This document shows positions 34,997 to 44,328 of a DNA stretch of 64,000 nt, piece after piece (position 1 is the first letter of the stretch; every line of letters starts with the position of its first letter). The stretch spans positions 186,001 to 250,000 of the forward strand of contig NZ_JAPEOQ010000001.1 in assembly GCF_026341035.1 (NCBI RefSeq), given 5' to 3'. Source of the DNA: Streptomyces sp. NBC_01016. GTDB lineage: Bacteria; Actinomycetota; Actinomycetes; Streptomycetales; Streptomycetaceae. A program made the position numbers and the translations under genes. The notes below the pieces were generated by a model. It saw only the letters and a list, made by a program, of their open reading frames with translations, did not search any database and was not told the origin of the DNA.

Positions 34997-35809
34997 CTAC
35001 GCGGCGGCGCCGCCGCGGTTGTTCGCGAGGCGCGGCAGGAGTCGGAAGCCGACACCGCCCGCGATCATCGTGGCCGCACCGATCACCAGGAACGTGGTGC
35101 CGGAGGAACCGGTCTCGGCGAGCTCACCGGTGGCCTTGGCGTTGCCGGAGCCCGAGCCGGTCTGCTCGACGGGAGCGGAACCGGTGTCCTGCAGGCTGTC
35201 CTTGCCCTGACCCTGCTCGACGGGGCTGTTGTTGCCGTCGGGGTTGGTGTTGTCGCCACCGCCGGTGGACGAGCCACCGGTGCTGGAGCCGCCGCCCGTG
35301 GAGTCGTCGCCACCGGTGGACGAGCCACTGGTGCCGTTGCCACCCGAGTTGCCGTTGCCACCCGAGTTGCCGTTACCACCCGAGTTGCCGTTACCACCGG
35401 TGGAGTCGTCGCCGCCGGTCGTGGCACCGCCGGTGGAGTCGTCACCGCCCGTCGTCGCGCCACCGGTGGAGTCGTCGCCACCGGTCGTGGCGCCACCGTT
35501 GGTGTTGCCCTCGGTGACGCCGGCGACGCCACCGTTGGTGTTGCCCTCGGACACACCGGCGACGCCGCCGTTGGTGTTGCCCTCGGTCACACCGGCGATG
35601 CCGTTGCCCGGGTCCTCACCCTCGTCGCCGCCGTCCGCGCCGTCGTCCTCGGTGGGCCAGCAAATAAGGCCGAGCGGGCCGCAGGTCTCGCCGCTCTTCT
35701 CGTCAACGGTGGCGGCGGATGCCGCACCCGCGGCGGTCAGCGAGGCACCGGCCGCAATTACCGCGCCGGCCGCTATCCGCGCAACGCGGATCCGCGTCTT
35801 CTTGGTCAT
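34997..35809 (-). CDS. repeat-rich cell-wall-anchored protein (sortase substrate, LAETG motif)
   Basis: The 270 residues have a signal peptide (KKTRIRVARIAAGAVIAAGA, cleavage near 33 after ASA), a short conserved start with a Cys pair (GETCGPLGLICWPTEDD), then three blocks of tandem repeats. These are about three copies of a 14-residue GVAGVTEGNTNGG-like unit, three of an 11-residue GGDDSTGGATT-like unit, and three or more of GNGNSGG. A glycine/serine linker follows, then the sorting signal LAETG at about 230-234, a hydrophobic helix and a basic tail. LAxTG is the motif of streptomycete class E sortases, which also anchor long chaplins, but no chaplin domain is present. Likely a surface stalk protein of unknown role. 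Confidence 0.87.
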   Translation of the reverse strand: MTKKTRIRVARIAAGAVIAAGASLTAAGAASAATVDEKSGETCGPLGLICWPTEDDGADGGDEGEDPGNGIAGVTEGNTNGGVAGVSEGNTNGGVAGVTEGNTNGGATTGGDDSTGGATTGGDDSTGGATTGGDDSTGGNGNSGGNGNSGGNGNSGGNGTSGSSTGGDDSTGGGSSTGGSSTGGGDNTNPDGNNSPVEQGQGKDSLQDTGSAPVEQTGSGSGNAKATGELAETGSSGTTFLVIGAATMIAGGVGFRLLPRLANNRGGAAA

Positions 35810-36097
35810 CTGTCTGCTACCCCCAGTAGCCAATCGTCAGTGGAGCAGCGCCAGGGACCGCGTTCAACCGGAGACAACAGAGGCCTCGTTCACCCCTCCC
35901 CCGTTCACACGCGTCCCACTAATACGCATGCCGCGCGCCAGCCTTTCCACTTTTGGGATCAACGTCAAGGGCGTTGCGCACGTTATGTCCACACTTGGGC
36001 GGAGTTGACCGCCATACGAACATGTGACTGTGACGTAAATGCCAGGTCAGTCTTCACAAGTGCGGCACATTTGAAGTTCGGTGCGGGCAAAAACGAA
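35810..36097. other. non-coding region upstream of the sortase substrate gene
   Basis: This 288-bp interval is more AT-rich than its surroundings, especially at 35920-36090, and contains no credible ORF. It should carry the promoter of the sortase substrate gene; no convincing operator was recognised. The terminator of prfB borders it at 36098. Confidence 0.5.
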
Positions 36098-36130
36098 AGG
36101 CAACTGCCGCTCGTCGAACGGCAGTTGCCT
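36098..36130 (-). terminator. rho-independent terminator of prfB
   Basis: Arms of 12 bp (36098-36109, 36119-36130) with loop CTCGTCGAA; on the minus strand the stem is followed by a T-rich tract (TTTCGTTTTT). Located 22 bp after the prfB stop. Confidence 0.9.
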
Positions 36131-36151
36131 CTAATTCGTTGAATCCCGGAG

Positions 36152-37258
36152 TTACTTCTCCTGCTGCTTGCGCCAGCGAATTCCGGCCTCGATGAAGCCG
36201 TCGATCTCGCCGTCGAGAACGGCCTGCGGGTTGCCGACCTCGAACTCCGTACGCAGGTCCTTGACCATCTGGTACGGGTGCAGGACGTACGAACGCATCT
36301 GGTTGCCCCAGGAGCTGCCGCCGTCGCCCTTGAGGGCGTCCATCTTGGCGCGCTCCTCCTGGCGCTGGCGCTCGAGGAGCTTGGCCTGCAGAACGTTCAT
36401 GGCCGTGGCCTTGTTCTGGATCTGCGAGCGCTCGTTCTGGCAGGAGACCACGATGCCGGTGGGGAGGTGCGTCAGACGGACCGCGGAGTCCGTCGTATTG
36501 ACGCCCTGGCCGCCGGGGCCCGAGGAGCGGTACACGTCGATGCGCAGCTCGGACTCGTCGATCTCGACGTGGTCGGTCTGCTCGACGACGGGGAGCACCT
36601 CGACGCCCGCGAAGGACGTCTGGCGGCGGCCCTGGTTGTCGAACGGCGAGATGCGCACCAGGCGGTGCGTGCCCTGCTCGACGGAGAGCGTCCCGTAGGC
36701 GTACGGGACCTGGACGGCGAAGGTGGTCGACTTGATGCCGGCCTCTTCCGCGTACGAGGTCTCGTAGACGTCGGTCTTGTAGCCGTGGCGCTCGGCCCAG
36801 CGCAGGTACATGCGCTGCAGCTGCTCGGCGAAGTCCGCGGCGTCGACGCCGCCGGCCTCCGCACGGATGTTGACCAGCGCCTCGCGCGCGTCGTACTCGC
36901 CGGACAGGAGGGTGCGGACCTCCATCTCGTCCAGCGCCTTCTTCACGCCCTTGAGCTCGGACTCGGCCTCGGCACGGGTGTCCGGGTCGTCCTCCTCCTC
37001 GGCCATCTCGAACAGCACGCCGAGATCGTCGAGACGGCTGCGCAGCGCCTCGGCCTTGCGAACCTCCGCCTGGAGGTGGCTCAGCTTACTGGTGATCTTC
37101 TGCGCCGCCTCAGGGTCGTCCCAGAGGGACGGCGCGGCCGCCTGCTCCTCGAGAACGGCGATATCTGCCCTCAGCTTGTCGAGGTCCAGGACGGCCTCGA
37201 TCGACTCCATGGTCGAGGAGAGGGACTTCAGCTCTTCGGATACATCGACGACTGCCAC
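36152..37258 (-). CDS. prfB: peptide chain release factor 2
   Basis: The 368-residue length is full-size. The stop-codon recognition tripeptide of RF2 is present as SPF ([15 protein letters not shown] near 205), and the peptidyl-hydrolysis motif GGQ lies in [17 protein letters not shown] near 248. It recognises UGA and UAA. The reading frame is continuous from the ATG at 37258. There is no in-frame TGA or programmed +1 frameshift near codon 25, unlike the E. coli gene, so autoregulation by frameshifting is absent. It follows pkaB after 57 bp on the same strand. Confidence 0.96.
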   Translation of the reverse strand: MAVVDVSEELKSLSSTMESIEAVLDLDKLRADIAVLEEQAAAPSLWDDPEAAQKITSKLSHLQAEVRKAEALRSRLDDLGVLFEMAEEEDDPDTRAEAESELKGVKKALDEMEVRTLLSGEYDAREALVNIRAEAGGVDAADFAEQLQRMYLRWAERHGYKTDVYETSYAEEAGIKSTTFAVQVPYAYGTLSVEQGTHRLVRISPFDNQGRRQTSFAGVEVLPVVEQTDHVEIDESELRIDVYRSSGPGGQGVNTTDSAVRLTHLPTGIVVSCQNERSQIQNKATAMNVLQAKLLERQRQEERAKMDALKGDGGSSWGNQMRSYVLHPYQMVKDLRTEFEVGNPQAVLDGEIDGFIEAGIRWRKQQEK

Positions 37259-37261
37259 AAG

Positions 37262-37279
37262 ACCAGCCTAACGGCTGGT
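37262..37279 (-). terminator. short hairpin between pkaB and prfB
   Basis: ACCAGCC / GGCTGGT with a four-base loop in the 57-bp gap. The stem is only 7 bp, so it may attenuate rather than fully terminate read-through from pkaB. Confidence 0.45.
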
Positions 37280-37315
37280 GCAAGTGATCCGCCCCGGCCG
37301 TCCTCAGTGCCTGTT

Positions 37316-38557
37316 CTAAGGCTCTGTGGGCGCGGAATTGTTGCTGTCCGCGGGGGGCGCCTCGTCGGAGCCGGAGGATGTGGCCGCCCATACGCCGCCG
37401 CCGACCGCGGCGACCAGGACGAGCCCGGCCACCCCGAGCGTGATGCGTCTGCGGCGCGCGGACTGCCGGTTACGGGCCGAGCCGGGGCGGGGCGATCCGT
37501 GGGCGCGGGGCGCGCGGGCCGTGCCGCGGGCGCCGCCGGCCAGTTCGTCCGGTGCCGGGACCCTCATCGACGTATGGGTGTCGCGGTTGGAGTCCTTGGG
37601 TGCGGAGCCGGGGATCAGGGAGACGGCGCCGCGGCGGGGCCGCTCCGGGGGCTCCTGCGGCGTCTCGGTCCGCTGCTCCGGCTCGTCGGGGGCGGGCTCC
37701 GTCTCCGGCTCGTCCACGTCGAGCGGGGGCAGACCCGTGAGCATCGGCTGAAGTTCGCGCAGGCGCGCGGCCAGCTCGGTGGCCCTGAGGCGGGAGGCCG
37801 GGGCCTTGGCGAGGCACTGGACGAGCAGCTGCCACAGCTCGTCGGGGATGCCGGGGAGCGGGACCACCGTCTCCGTGACGTGCCGGCGCAGGATGGCACC
37901 GGGGTGGCCGCCCCCGAACGGCGTGAAGCCGGCGAGGAGTTCGTACAGGACCGTCGCGAGCGCGTAGATGTCGACGGCCGCGCGCGCGGGCAGGCCCTCG
38001 ATGACCTCGGGGGCGAGGTAGTCGGGCGTACCGATGATCTTCGTCGCGCGTGTGCGGCGCGGGGTGTCGATCAGCTTGGCGATGCCGAAGTCGGTGAGCA
38101 GGGCGGGGTGGGAGCCGCCGGGGCCGAGCTCGCCCTGCATGTCCAGGAGTACGTTCTCCGGCTTGACGTCGCGGTGCACGATGCCCGCGGCGTGCGCGGC
38201 GGCGAGGCCCTCGGCGATGTCCGCGGCGACGGCGACCGCGGCCTCGGGCGGCATCCGGCGCTCGCGGTCGAGCCGCGTGCGCAGGTCGGTGCCGCGTACG
38301 AGGTCCATGACGAGCGCCAGGTCGTTGCCGTCCACCACCAGGTCGCGCACGCCCACCACGCGCGCGTGGTCGAGGCTCAGCAGGGCGGTGCGCTCCTGGA
38401 CGAAGCGGCCGACCAGTTCCTGGTCCGCGGCGAGGTCCTCGCGCAGCAGTTTGATGGCGACCGGACCCTCGGGTCCCTCGCCCAGCCACACCGTGCCCGC
38501 ACTGCCGCGTCCCAGGATCTGGTGTGCGGTGTACCGGCTGCCGATCTTCCGTGCCAA
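37316..38557 (-). CDS. pkaB: Ser/Thr protein kinase PkaB
   Basis: The 413-residue eukaryotic-like kinase has the Gly-loop LGRGSAGTVWLG near 14, VAIKLL with the ATP Lys near 34, HRDVKPENVLLD near 130, LTDFGIAKL near 155 and GTPDYLAPEV. A Pro/Glu-rich linker (about 270-345), one transmembrane helix (ITLGVAGLVLVAAVGGGVWA, about 370-390) and a very short outside tail follow. With no extracellular sensor domain, ligand sensing must involve other proteins or the linker. PkaB and PkaA were first described as a kinase pair in S. coelicolor. The 323-bp gap upstream to pkaA contains the MITE-like element (38715-38884). Confidence 0.9.
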   Translation of the reverse strand: MARKIGSRYTAHQILGRGSAGTVWLGEGPEGPVAIKLLREDLAADQELVGRFVQERTALLSLDHARVVGVRDLVVDGNDLALVMDLVRGTDLRTRLDRERRMPPEAAVAVAADIAEGLAAAHAAGIVHRDVKPENVLLDMQGELGPGGSHPALLTDFGIAKLIDTPRRTRATKIIGTPDYLAPEVIEGLPARAAVDIYALATVLYELLAGFTPFGGGHPGAILRRHVTETVVPLPGIPDELWQLLVQCLAKAPASRLRATELAARLRELQPMLTGLPPLDVDEPETEPAPDEPEQRTETPQEPPERPRRGAVSLIPGSAPKDSNRDTHTSMRVPAPDELAGGARGTARAPRAHGSPRPGSARNRQSARRRRITLGVAGLVLVAAVGGGVWAATSSGSDEAPPADSNNSAPTEP

Positions 38558-38714
38558 GGCTGCTCCTACAGACGCGTGTTGGCGCCCAAGCTACGCGGCT
38601 CGGACGCCAACCTGCGCATCAGAGGGGGAATTCACCCGCTGGGTGTCGACAAATCTCCAACGTCACCGACCAGTTGCCCTTCGGCGGCCGATCGTGACGG
38701 CCCGTCAAGACGGA

Positions 38715-38884
38715 CTAGGGTCTGTCGTTTGGATCAGGCCGGATCAGGGAGCGGGGGCCGGTGCGTGCGATCGCAAGGCGGAGGAGGGAGTCGACGCGGA
38801 GCGTCGGCGACCGACGACAACGCCGCGAGCGTGCGTGCCGGCCCCCGCTCCCTGATCCGGCCTGATCCAAACGACAGGCCCTAG
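38715..38884. mobile_element. MITE-like element with 47-bp terminal inverted repeats
   Basis: The 170-bp element has ends that are inverted copies (38715-38761 and 38838-38884). Over 43 bp inside the terminal CTAG there is one mismatch; each arm includes CTGTCGTTTGGATCAGGCCG. CTAG at both outer ends may be a 4-bp target duplication or part of the repeat. There is no transposase ORF inside, so it would be non-autonomous. The central 75 bp are purine-rich and GC-rich. Its right terminal CTAG contains the TAG stop codon of pkaA (38883-38881). The name MITE is an inference from structure. Confidence 0.75.
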
Positions 38885-40563
38885 TTGCCGGTTTTGCTCC
38901 CCAGATCGCCGATCCAGCCGGACACCGTGGAGAACCAGTCGGAGATCTGGGCCCAGTAGCCCTTGCCGGTGCCGATCCAGTCCTGGAGCGGGGTGAACTC
39001 CCAGACCAGCCAGCTGACCACGAAGAGCATCACGATCATGAACAGGCAGCCCTTGAGGCAGCCGAGACCCGGGATCCGCATCCGGTTGGGGCTGCGGCGG
39101 CGCGGCTCACGAGGCTCACGCGGCTCCTGTGCCGGGCGCGGGGCCTGGCGGGGCGGCGGCTGCTGCGGCGGCGCGTACTGCTGGGGCTGCTGCTGCGGCT
39201 GCCGCTGCGCGTACTGCTGCGGCTGGTGCTGCTGGGGCTGTTGCTGCGGCTGCTGCGGGCGCGCGACCTGGCGCTGCGGGCGACGGCGCAGCGGGTCCTC
39301 GTTCGGGGCGAGGTACTGGACCTGCGTCTGCTCGTTGCGGTCGCGGGCGGCGCGCAGCTGGTCGCCCCAGGCGTCGGGCATCTGCTGCGGCGGGCCCTGC
39401 GGCATCGGCGGCAGCACGGCCGTCGGGTCGGCCGCGTCGGCGTTCTGGCCGCCGCCCTGCTGGTTCATGACGCTGGTGGCCGCGTTCGGGTCGTACGCCG
39501 ACGCCGCCGCGGCGCCGGCCGCGGCCCCTGCCGCCCCGGCGAGGCCCGCGGCCGCCGCGTTGTTCGGCAGCACCTGCGTCGGGTCCGCGTCCGAGGTGCC
39601 GGGGGTGCCCGGGACCTGGGCCGGGGTGGGGTCCGGCGTCAGGAGCGCGCCGACGCCCTCGGCGGCGGCGATCTGCGCGCTGTTCGCGTGCACGCCGATG
39701 CCCTCGGCGACGGTGCGCAGGCCGCGCGCGAGGTTCTCCGCGCTGGGCCGCTCGTCCGGGTTCTTGCGCAGGCAGCGCTCGATGACCGTCCACAGCGGGT
39801 CAGGGACCGTCGACGGGCGACGCGGTTCGGCGCTGAGGTGCTGGTGCAGGACTTCGAGGGCGGAGCCGCCGGAGAACGGGGGCCGGCCGGTCACCAGCTC
39901 GTACAGCAGGATGCCCGCGCCGTAGATGTCGACGGCGCTGGTCTGCGGGCGGCCCTCGGCGGACTCCGGCGCCACGTAGGCGGGCGTGCCGACGAACTCG
40001 TGGGTGCGGGTCAGGCCCGGGGAGTCGGCGAGGCGGGCGATGCCGAAGTCGGTGAGCATCGGGTACATCTCAGCGCCGCCGTCGGGGTCCCACTTGAGCA
40101 GGACGTTCGCCGGCTTGAGGTCGCGGTGCACCACACCGTCCGCGTGCGACGCGGCGAGCGCGTCGGCGATCTGGGCCGTGAGCAGCGCGGCGCCGACCGG
40201 CGAGAACGGTCCGTTCTCGCGCAGGTAGCGGTGCAGGTCCGGGCCCTCGACGAGGTCCATGACGAGGGCGAGCAGCTCGCCCTCGACGACCAGGTCGCGG
40301 GTCCGCACGATGTTCGGGTGGGTGAGCCGCAGCAGGACGGAGCGCTCCCTGAGGAAGCGCATCACCACGTCCGCGTCGTTGGCGAGCTCTTCCTTGAGGA
40401 CCTTGATCGCGACGGTCTCGCCGGGCTGCCCGGCGACGGCCGCCTCAGCGCCCGCCGTCTCGCGCTGGCGGGCTCGCCAGACGGTGCCCGTGGCGCCGCG
40501 TCCGAGCGGCTCCTCGAGCAGGTACTTGCTGCCTACCGGCCGCACGTCATGCGCTCCCTGCAT
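38881..40563 (-). CDS. pkaA: Ser/Thr protein kinase PkaA
   Basis: The 560 residues have an N-terminal kinase domain (about 10-275). LGRGATGTVWRARQRE, VAIKVLKEEL, HRDLKPANVLLKWD, LTDFGIARL and the activation segment through APESAEG are all intact. A long Ala/Gly/Pro and Gln-rich linker (about 300-500; runs of QQPQQ type) follows, then a transmembrane segment (GCLFMIVMLFVVSWLVW, about 510-527) and a short extracellular tail. There are no PASTA repeats. The TAG is part of the CTAG at the edge of the MITE-like element. It is divergent from an FHA-domain gene, a likely phosphothreonine-reading partner. Relatives in S. coelicolor are autophosphorylating kinases. Confidence 0.92.
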   Translation of the reverse strand: MQGAHDVRPVGSKYLLEEPLGRGATGTVWRARQRETAGAEAAVAGQPGETVAIKVLKEELANDADVVMRFLRERSVLLRLTHPNIVRTRDLVVEGELLALVMDLVEGPDLHRYLRENGPFSPVGAALLTAQIADALAASHADGVVHRDLKPANVLLKWDPDGGAEMYPMLTDFGIARLADSPGLTRTHEFVGTPAYVAPESAEGRPQTSAVDIYGAGILLYELVTGRPPFSGGSALEVLHQHLSAEPRRPSTVPDPLWTVIERCLRKNPDERPSAENLARGLRTVAEGIGVHANSAQIAAAEGVGALLTPDPTPAQVPGTPGTSDADPTQVLPNNAAAAGLAGAAGAAAGAAAASAYDPNAATSVMNQQGGGQNADAADPTAVLPPMPQGPPQQMPDAWGDQLRAARDRNEQTQVQYLAPNEDPLRRRPQRQVARPQQPQQQPQQHQPQQYAQRQPQQQPQQYAPPQQPPPRQAPRPAQEPREPREPRRRSPNRMRIPGLGCLKGCLFMIVMLFVVSWLVWEFTPLQDWIGTGKGYWAQISDWFSTVSGWIGDLGSKTGN

Positions 40564-40978
40564 CGGTACTTGCTTGGGTCACCTGGTTCCGGGTGTTCCG
40601 ACCCACTCTAGTGGCGGATTCTCCGGTACCCACTGTCGATCTTCTGTGGCTTTCGGTTCGGTCCCGCACCGGCCGCTCCACTCGTGTACGGCCCCGGCAC
40701 CTACCCGTGTTCGACGGAAAGACGCACGGCTGGGGCCGTTGGTTGCCGAGGGATGACGTGACCGATCTCAAGCAGGCAACGAGCAGGCACTTTTACGGGC
40801 AGAGCCGACCAATCAAGATCACTTACGGGTGGCTGGCGGGCGTGTTGTCAGCGGCAAGTGCAAGGATGCCTCCAGCACTGGCTGACGTGCCCGTGGCGGT
40901 GGGGGGAATCTGCGGTGGGGGACCGCGGGGCAGCCCCTCTGTTTCCGGGCGCCCGCGCAGAAGGGACCGCAGGCGGCG
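40564..40978. other. 415-bp divergent promoter region, pkaA / FHA-FtsK gene
   Basis: Contains no ORF with a ribosome-binding site and codon bias like its neighbours. The pkaA side has CTCTAGTGGCGG; an AT-richer patch lies at about 40785-40830. No operator was recognised. Confidence 0.5.
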
Positions 40979-43900
40979 ATGCAGATCCGGCTTACCGTCG
41001 TAGACCCCCTGGGCACGCGCCCCGACATGCTCGCACGTGGTGACGACACACTCGCGCGCGGTGTTGACGTACTGGTCACGGCCCCCGCGGGCACGGCGCT
41101 CGCCGCGGTCGTCTCCGGCCTGGCCACGGCCGTCGCGGGCGGCGAGGCGGGGTCCACGACCTTGTACGCGGGCACGGAGCGGCTCGACGCACAGCGCTGC
41201 GTCATAGGTGAACCCCCACTGATCGACGGCGCGGTGATCGCGCTCGGCGCCCCCGTGGACCCGGGCCCCGAGCCGGACGACGCGGCGGCCCAGCTCCATG
41301 TGGTGGCGGGTCCCGACGCCGGCGGCGTCCACCTGCTGCACGGCGGGCAGATCCGCGTCGGCCGCTCCGCCGACGCGGACGTCTCCCTCGACGACCCGGA
41401 CGTGTCCCGTCTGCACTGCGCGGTGACGCTCGGCGACGACGGCCGGATCTCCGTGGAGGACCTGGAGTCGACGAACGGGACGTCGGTGGACGGCCGCGCC
41501 CTCGACTCCCGCCCCGTCCGCCTGTCCCCCGGTTCGCTGGTGCGCCTCGGCGAATCGGCGCTGCGGGTCTCCGTCGCGGGCGACGCCGCCCGCCCCCGGC
41601 CGCTGGGAACGGCGCCGGACGGCGAGGGACACGTACGGGTGCTGTTCGCCGAGAAGCCGGTGGACGCGCCCGCGCAGACCGCTGCCACCGACCCCGAGCA
41701 GGAGACCCGGCACGCGTACGGGGACTCCGCCTGGGGCGCGGCGAGCGATGCCGCTCAAGGGGGCGCGCGGTCACTGGTGCCCGAGCCGGAGGCGGACGAA
41801 GAGGCGGACGACACGCGCGTGGGCACTCCCGCGCGCGGCACCTCGCTGCCACGCGCCCCGCGCAAGCGCGGCGGGCTCTCCCGGCTGCTGCGCCGCGGCA
41901 AACGCGACGAGCACGACGGCTACGACATGGACGACCAGCAGCACGAGATCCACGAGCCGCACGTGCTGCGGACCCCACAGCGCTCCGAGCCCGTCGCCGA
42001 TCCGGCCGCACCCGCTGCGGCCCCCGCGTACGAGGAGGAGCCCAGGCCCCTCGCAGGCGCCGCCGAGACATGGCCCGACGCGGCCGCGCTGCTGCTCACC
42101 GCGCTCGGCCCCGGGCCGCGGCTGTGGGAGCGCGGTCCCGGCCACGCGGAGGCGCTCGCGGTGCGGCTCGGCAGCGTCGACCGGCCGGGCCCCGGCGGGG
42201 TGGGGCTGCTGCCCGCGGTGCCGGTGACCGTGGGCCTCGCCGAGGCCGGAGCGTTGGGGCTCGCGGGGCCGCGCGCGCGGCTCGCGGGTCTGGCGCGCTG
42301 CGCCGTCGCCCAGCTCACGACGCTGCACGCGCCGGAGCGCCTTGAACTCGTGCTGATCTCGACCGACCGGGCGCGCTCCCTGGAGGAGCGGGTCGCCGAC
42401 TGGTCCTGGCTCGGCTGGCTGCCCCAGGTGCGGCCCGCCCACGGCCAGGACTGCCGGCTGCTGCTCGCCTACGACCGGGAGCAGGCTGCGGCCCGTACGA
42501 ACGAGCTGCTGCGCCGCCTCGACGACCACGCGGCGGGGCTCAGGCCTTCGGCGCAGGCGCCCGACGAGCCCGTCGCCGCCACGGTCGTCGTGGTCGACGG
42601 CGACCCCGGAAGCGCCTCGCTGCGGGAGGCCACGGTGCGGCTCGCCGCCGAAGGGGCCGCGGCCGGGATCCACGTCGTGTGCCTCGCCGAGGCGCCCGCC
42701 GCCTCGCCCGCCTCCCCGGCCGCGCAGAGCTACGAGGCGGCGTGCGCGGAGAGCCCGGCGTTCCGCGCGTGCGGGGCCGTGGCGCTGCTCAGCGGTGATG
42801 TGGCGACGACGCTGCGGTTGCACCGGGCGGCGCAGGGACAGCTCGTCGGGCACGGCACGGTCGGCACGGCCGACGCGGTGTCGCTCGCCTGGGCGGAGCG
42901 GTTCGCGCGGGCGCTCGCCCCGCTGCGCACGGACGCGGTGGGCGGTTCCGGCGACCGGCCGGGCTCGCGCGTGTCGGCGCCGCTGCCTCAAACCTCCCGG
43001 CTCCTGGACGAGTTGGGGCTCGCCCGTGCCACCCCGGCGTCCCTCATGGCGCGTTGGGCGGCGGCCGGGGACGATCCGGACTCGCTCGGCGGTCGGGTCT
43101 GGGCGGTGCTCGGGGCCGGGCCCCGCGGCTCGTTGACCGTGGACCTGGCCGCCGAAGGGCCGCATCTGCTGGTCGAGGGGCCCGCGGGCAGTGGCCGTAC
43201 GGAGCTGCTGCGTTCGGTCGCCGCGTCGCTCGCCGCGGCCGAGCGTCCCGACCGGCTCGGGATGGTGCTGGTCGACGGGACGTCGGGCGGGGAGCGCGCG
43301 GAGGGGCTGCGGGTCTGCACGGACCTGCCGCACGTCACGACGCACCTCGCCGCCAACGACCCCGTACGGATGCGGGAGTTCGCCCAGGCGCTGAGCACCG
43401 AGCTGAAGCGGCGGGCCGAGCTCATAGGGCGTACGCACTTCTCGGAGTGGCACACGCAGCGGGCCGTGTCGGGGCGGGTCGTGTCGCAGCGCGGCGCGCC
43501 GTCCGCCGAGAGCGCCGGGGATGTGGACGTGCCGTCGAGTTCGACGATGCGGCTCCGTCCCGGTGCCACGCGGGAGCGGGCTGAGGCCGGGCCTCCGCTG
43601 CCGCGGCTCGTGGTGGTCGTGGACGACCTGGACGCGCTGCTCTCGCCGCCGCTCGGTTCGCCGGGGCGGCCGGCCGCCGGGTCGGTCGTTCGCGCCCTGG
43701 AGGCCGTGGTGCGGGACGGGGAGCGGCTCGGGGTGCACCTCGTCGCCGCGTTCGCCTCCGGCGGGGCCGGAGGGTGGGCGGCCCGGCCGCGGGTCGTGCT
43801 CGACGCACCGGGGACCGGGAGCGAGGATCCGGCGCCGGGGCGCGGGGTGTTGCACGGGGCGGACGGGCGTGACGTGGAGGTGCAGGCGGGGCGGGTGACC

Positions 43901-44092
43901 GGGCGCATCCCCCGTACCGCGACGCAGCGGCCCACCGTGGTGGCGCTCGAGTGGGCCCGCATGGGCGACCCCCCGGACCGCCGCCCGGTCCGCGAACTGG
44001 GCAACGGCCCCACGGACCTGGCCCTCCTCGCCAGCGCCCTGGAACGCGCGGCCCGCTCCGTATCAGCGACCGAGGTCCCATCGCTCCTGTGA
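40979..44092 (+). CDS. FHA-domain FtsK/SpoIIIE (EccC)-like ATPase
   Basis: The 1037-residue protein starts with a ubiquitin-like or other N-terminal region (about 1-90). An FHA domain follows (about 100-200; RVGRSADADVSLDDPDVSRL and ESTNGTSVDG), which binds phosphothreonine. After a low-complexity segment (about 215-360) come FtsK-type ATPase domains (about 370-1020). Near 734 the P-loop is GPAGSGRTEL, with Arg at the usual Lys position; the Walker B LVVVVDDLD near 877 is intact. EccC-type ATPases of type VII secretion have similar degenerate P-loops, so this copy may bind but not hydrolyse ATP well. The ATG at 40979 is preceded by AGAAGGGA 12 bp upstream. The position next to pkaA suggests it reads kinase output. 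Confidence 0.85.
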   Translation: MQIRLTVVDPLGTRPDMLARGDDTLARGVDVLVTAPAGTALAAVVSGLATAVAGGEAGSTTLYAGTERLDAQRCVIGEPPLIDGAVIALGAPVDPGPEPDDAAAQLHVVAGPDAGGVHLLHGGQIRVGRSADADVSLDDPDVSRLHCAVTLGDDGRISVEDLESTNGTSVDGRALDSRPVRLSPGSLVRLGESALRVSVAGDAARPRPLGTAPDGEGHVRVLFAEKPVDAPAQTAATDPEQETRHAYGDSAWGAASDAAQGGARSLVPEPEADEEADDTRVGTPARGTSLPRAPRKRGGLSRLLRRGKRDEHDGYDMDDQQHEIHEPHVLRTPQRSEPVADPAAPAAAPAYEEEPRPLAGAAETWPDAAALLLTALGPGPRLWERGPGHAEALAVRLGSVDRPGPGGVGLLPAVPVTVGLAEAGALGLAGPRARLAGLARCAVAQLTTLHAPERLELVLISTDRARSLEERVADWSWLGWLPQVRPAHGQDCRLLLAYDREQAAARTNELLRRLDDHAAGLRPSAQAPDEPVAATVVVVDGDPGSASLREATVRLAAEGAAAGIHVVCLAEAPAASPASPAAQSYEAACAESPAFRACGAVALLSGDVATTLRLHRAAQGQLVGHGTVGTADAVSLAWAERFARALAPLRTDAVGGSGDRPGSRVSAPLPQTSRLLDELGLARATPASLMARWAAAGDDPDSLGGRVWAVLGAGPRGSLTVDLAAEGPHLLVEGPAGSGRTELLRSVAASLAAAERPDRLGMVLVDGTSGGERAEGLRVCTDLPHVTTHLAANDPVRMREFAQALSTELKRRAELIGRTHFSEWHTQRAVSGRVVSQRGAPSAESAGDVDVPSSSTMRLRPGATRERAEAGPPLPRLVVVVDDLDALLSPPLGSPGRPAAGSVVRALEAVVRDGERLGVHLVAAFASGGAGGWAARPRVVLDAPGTGSEDPAPGRGVLHGADGRDVEVQAGRVTGRIPRTATQRPTVVALEWARMGDPPDRRPVRELGNGPTDLALLASALERAARSVSATEVPSLL

Positions 44093-44328
44093 CCACATCA
44101 AGCCCCGCTCTTGGACGAGAGCCGGCGGGGCCCGTGGGGCCGGCACCTTCCCCGGTCGGCCCCAACTCCCTCCAGCCGCCGCCCGCTTGACGCATCACGA
44201 CCCCGTCACGATCACCCGGTTTACAGCACGGGCACCCTTGCCGGTTCTCCCTGGCCGGGCGTAGACCAGTGCGCACGGGACAGCGCTCAGTACGTACGTT
44301 CAGCGTTCAGGACGAGAACGGGGCAGTG

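Noticed and set aside
35280..35590. CRISPR-like tandem repeats
   Set aside because: Repeats are short, contiguous without unique spacers and encode the amino-acid repeats of a secreted protein; no cas genes are near.
34997..35809. Chaplin gene
   Set aside because: LAETG and signal peptide fit long chaplins, but the hydrophobic chaplin domain with its two spaced Cys is absent.
36152..37258. Programmed frameshift in prfB
   Set aside because: The frame is open from the ATG and no in-frame TGA with an upstream slippery site is present.
38715..38884. Small gene inside the MITE-like element
   Set aside because: Open frames there have no ribosome-binding site and are mirror images formed by the inverted repeats.
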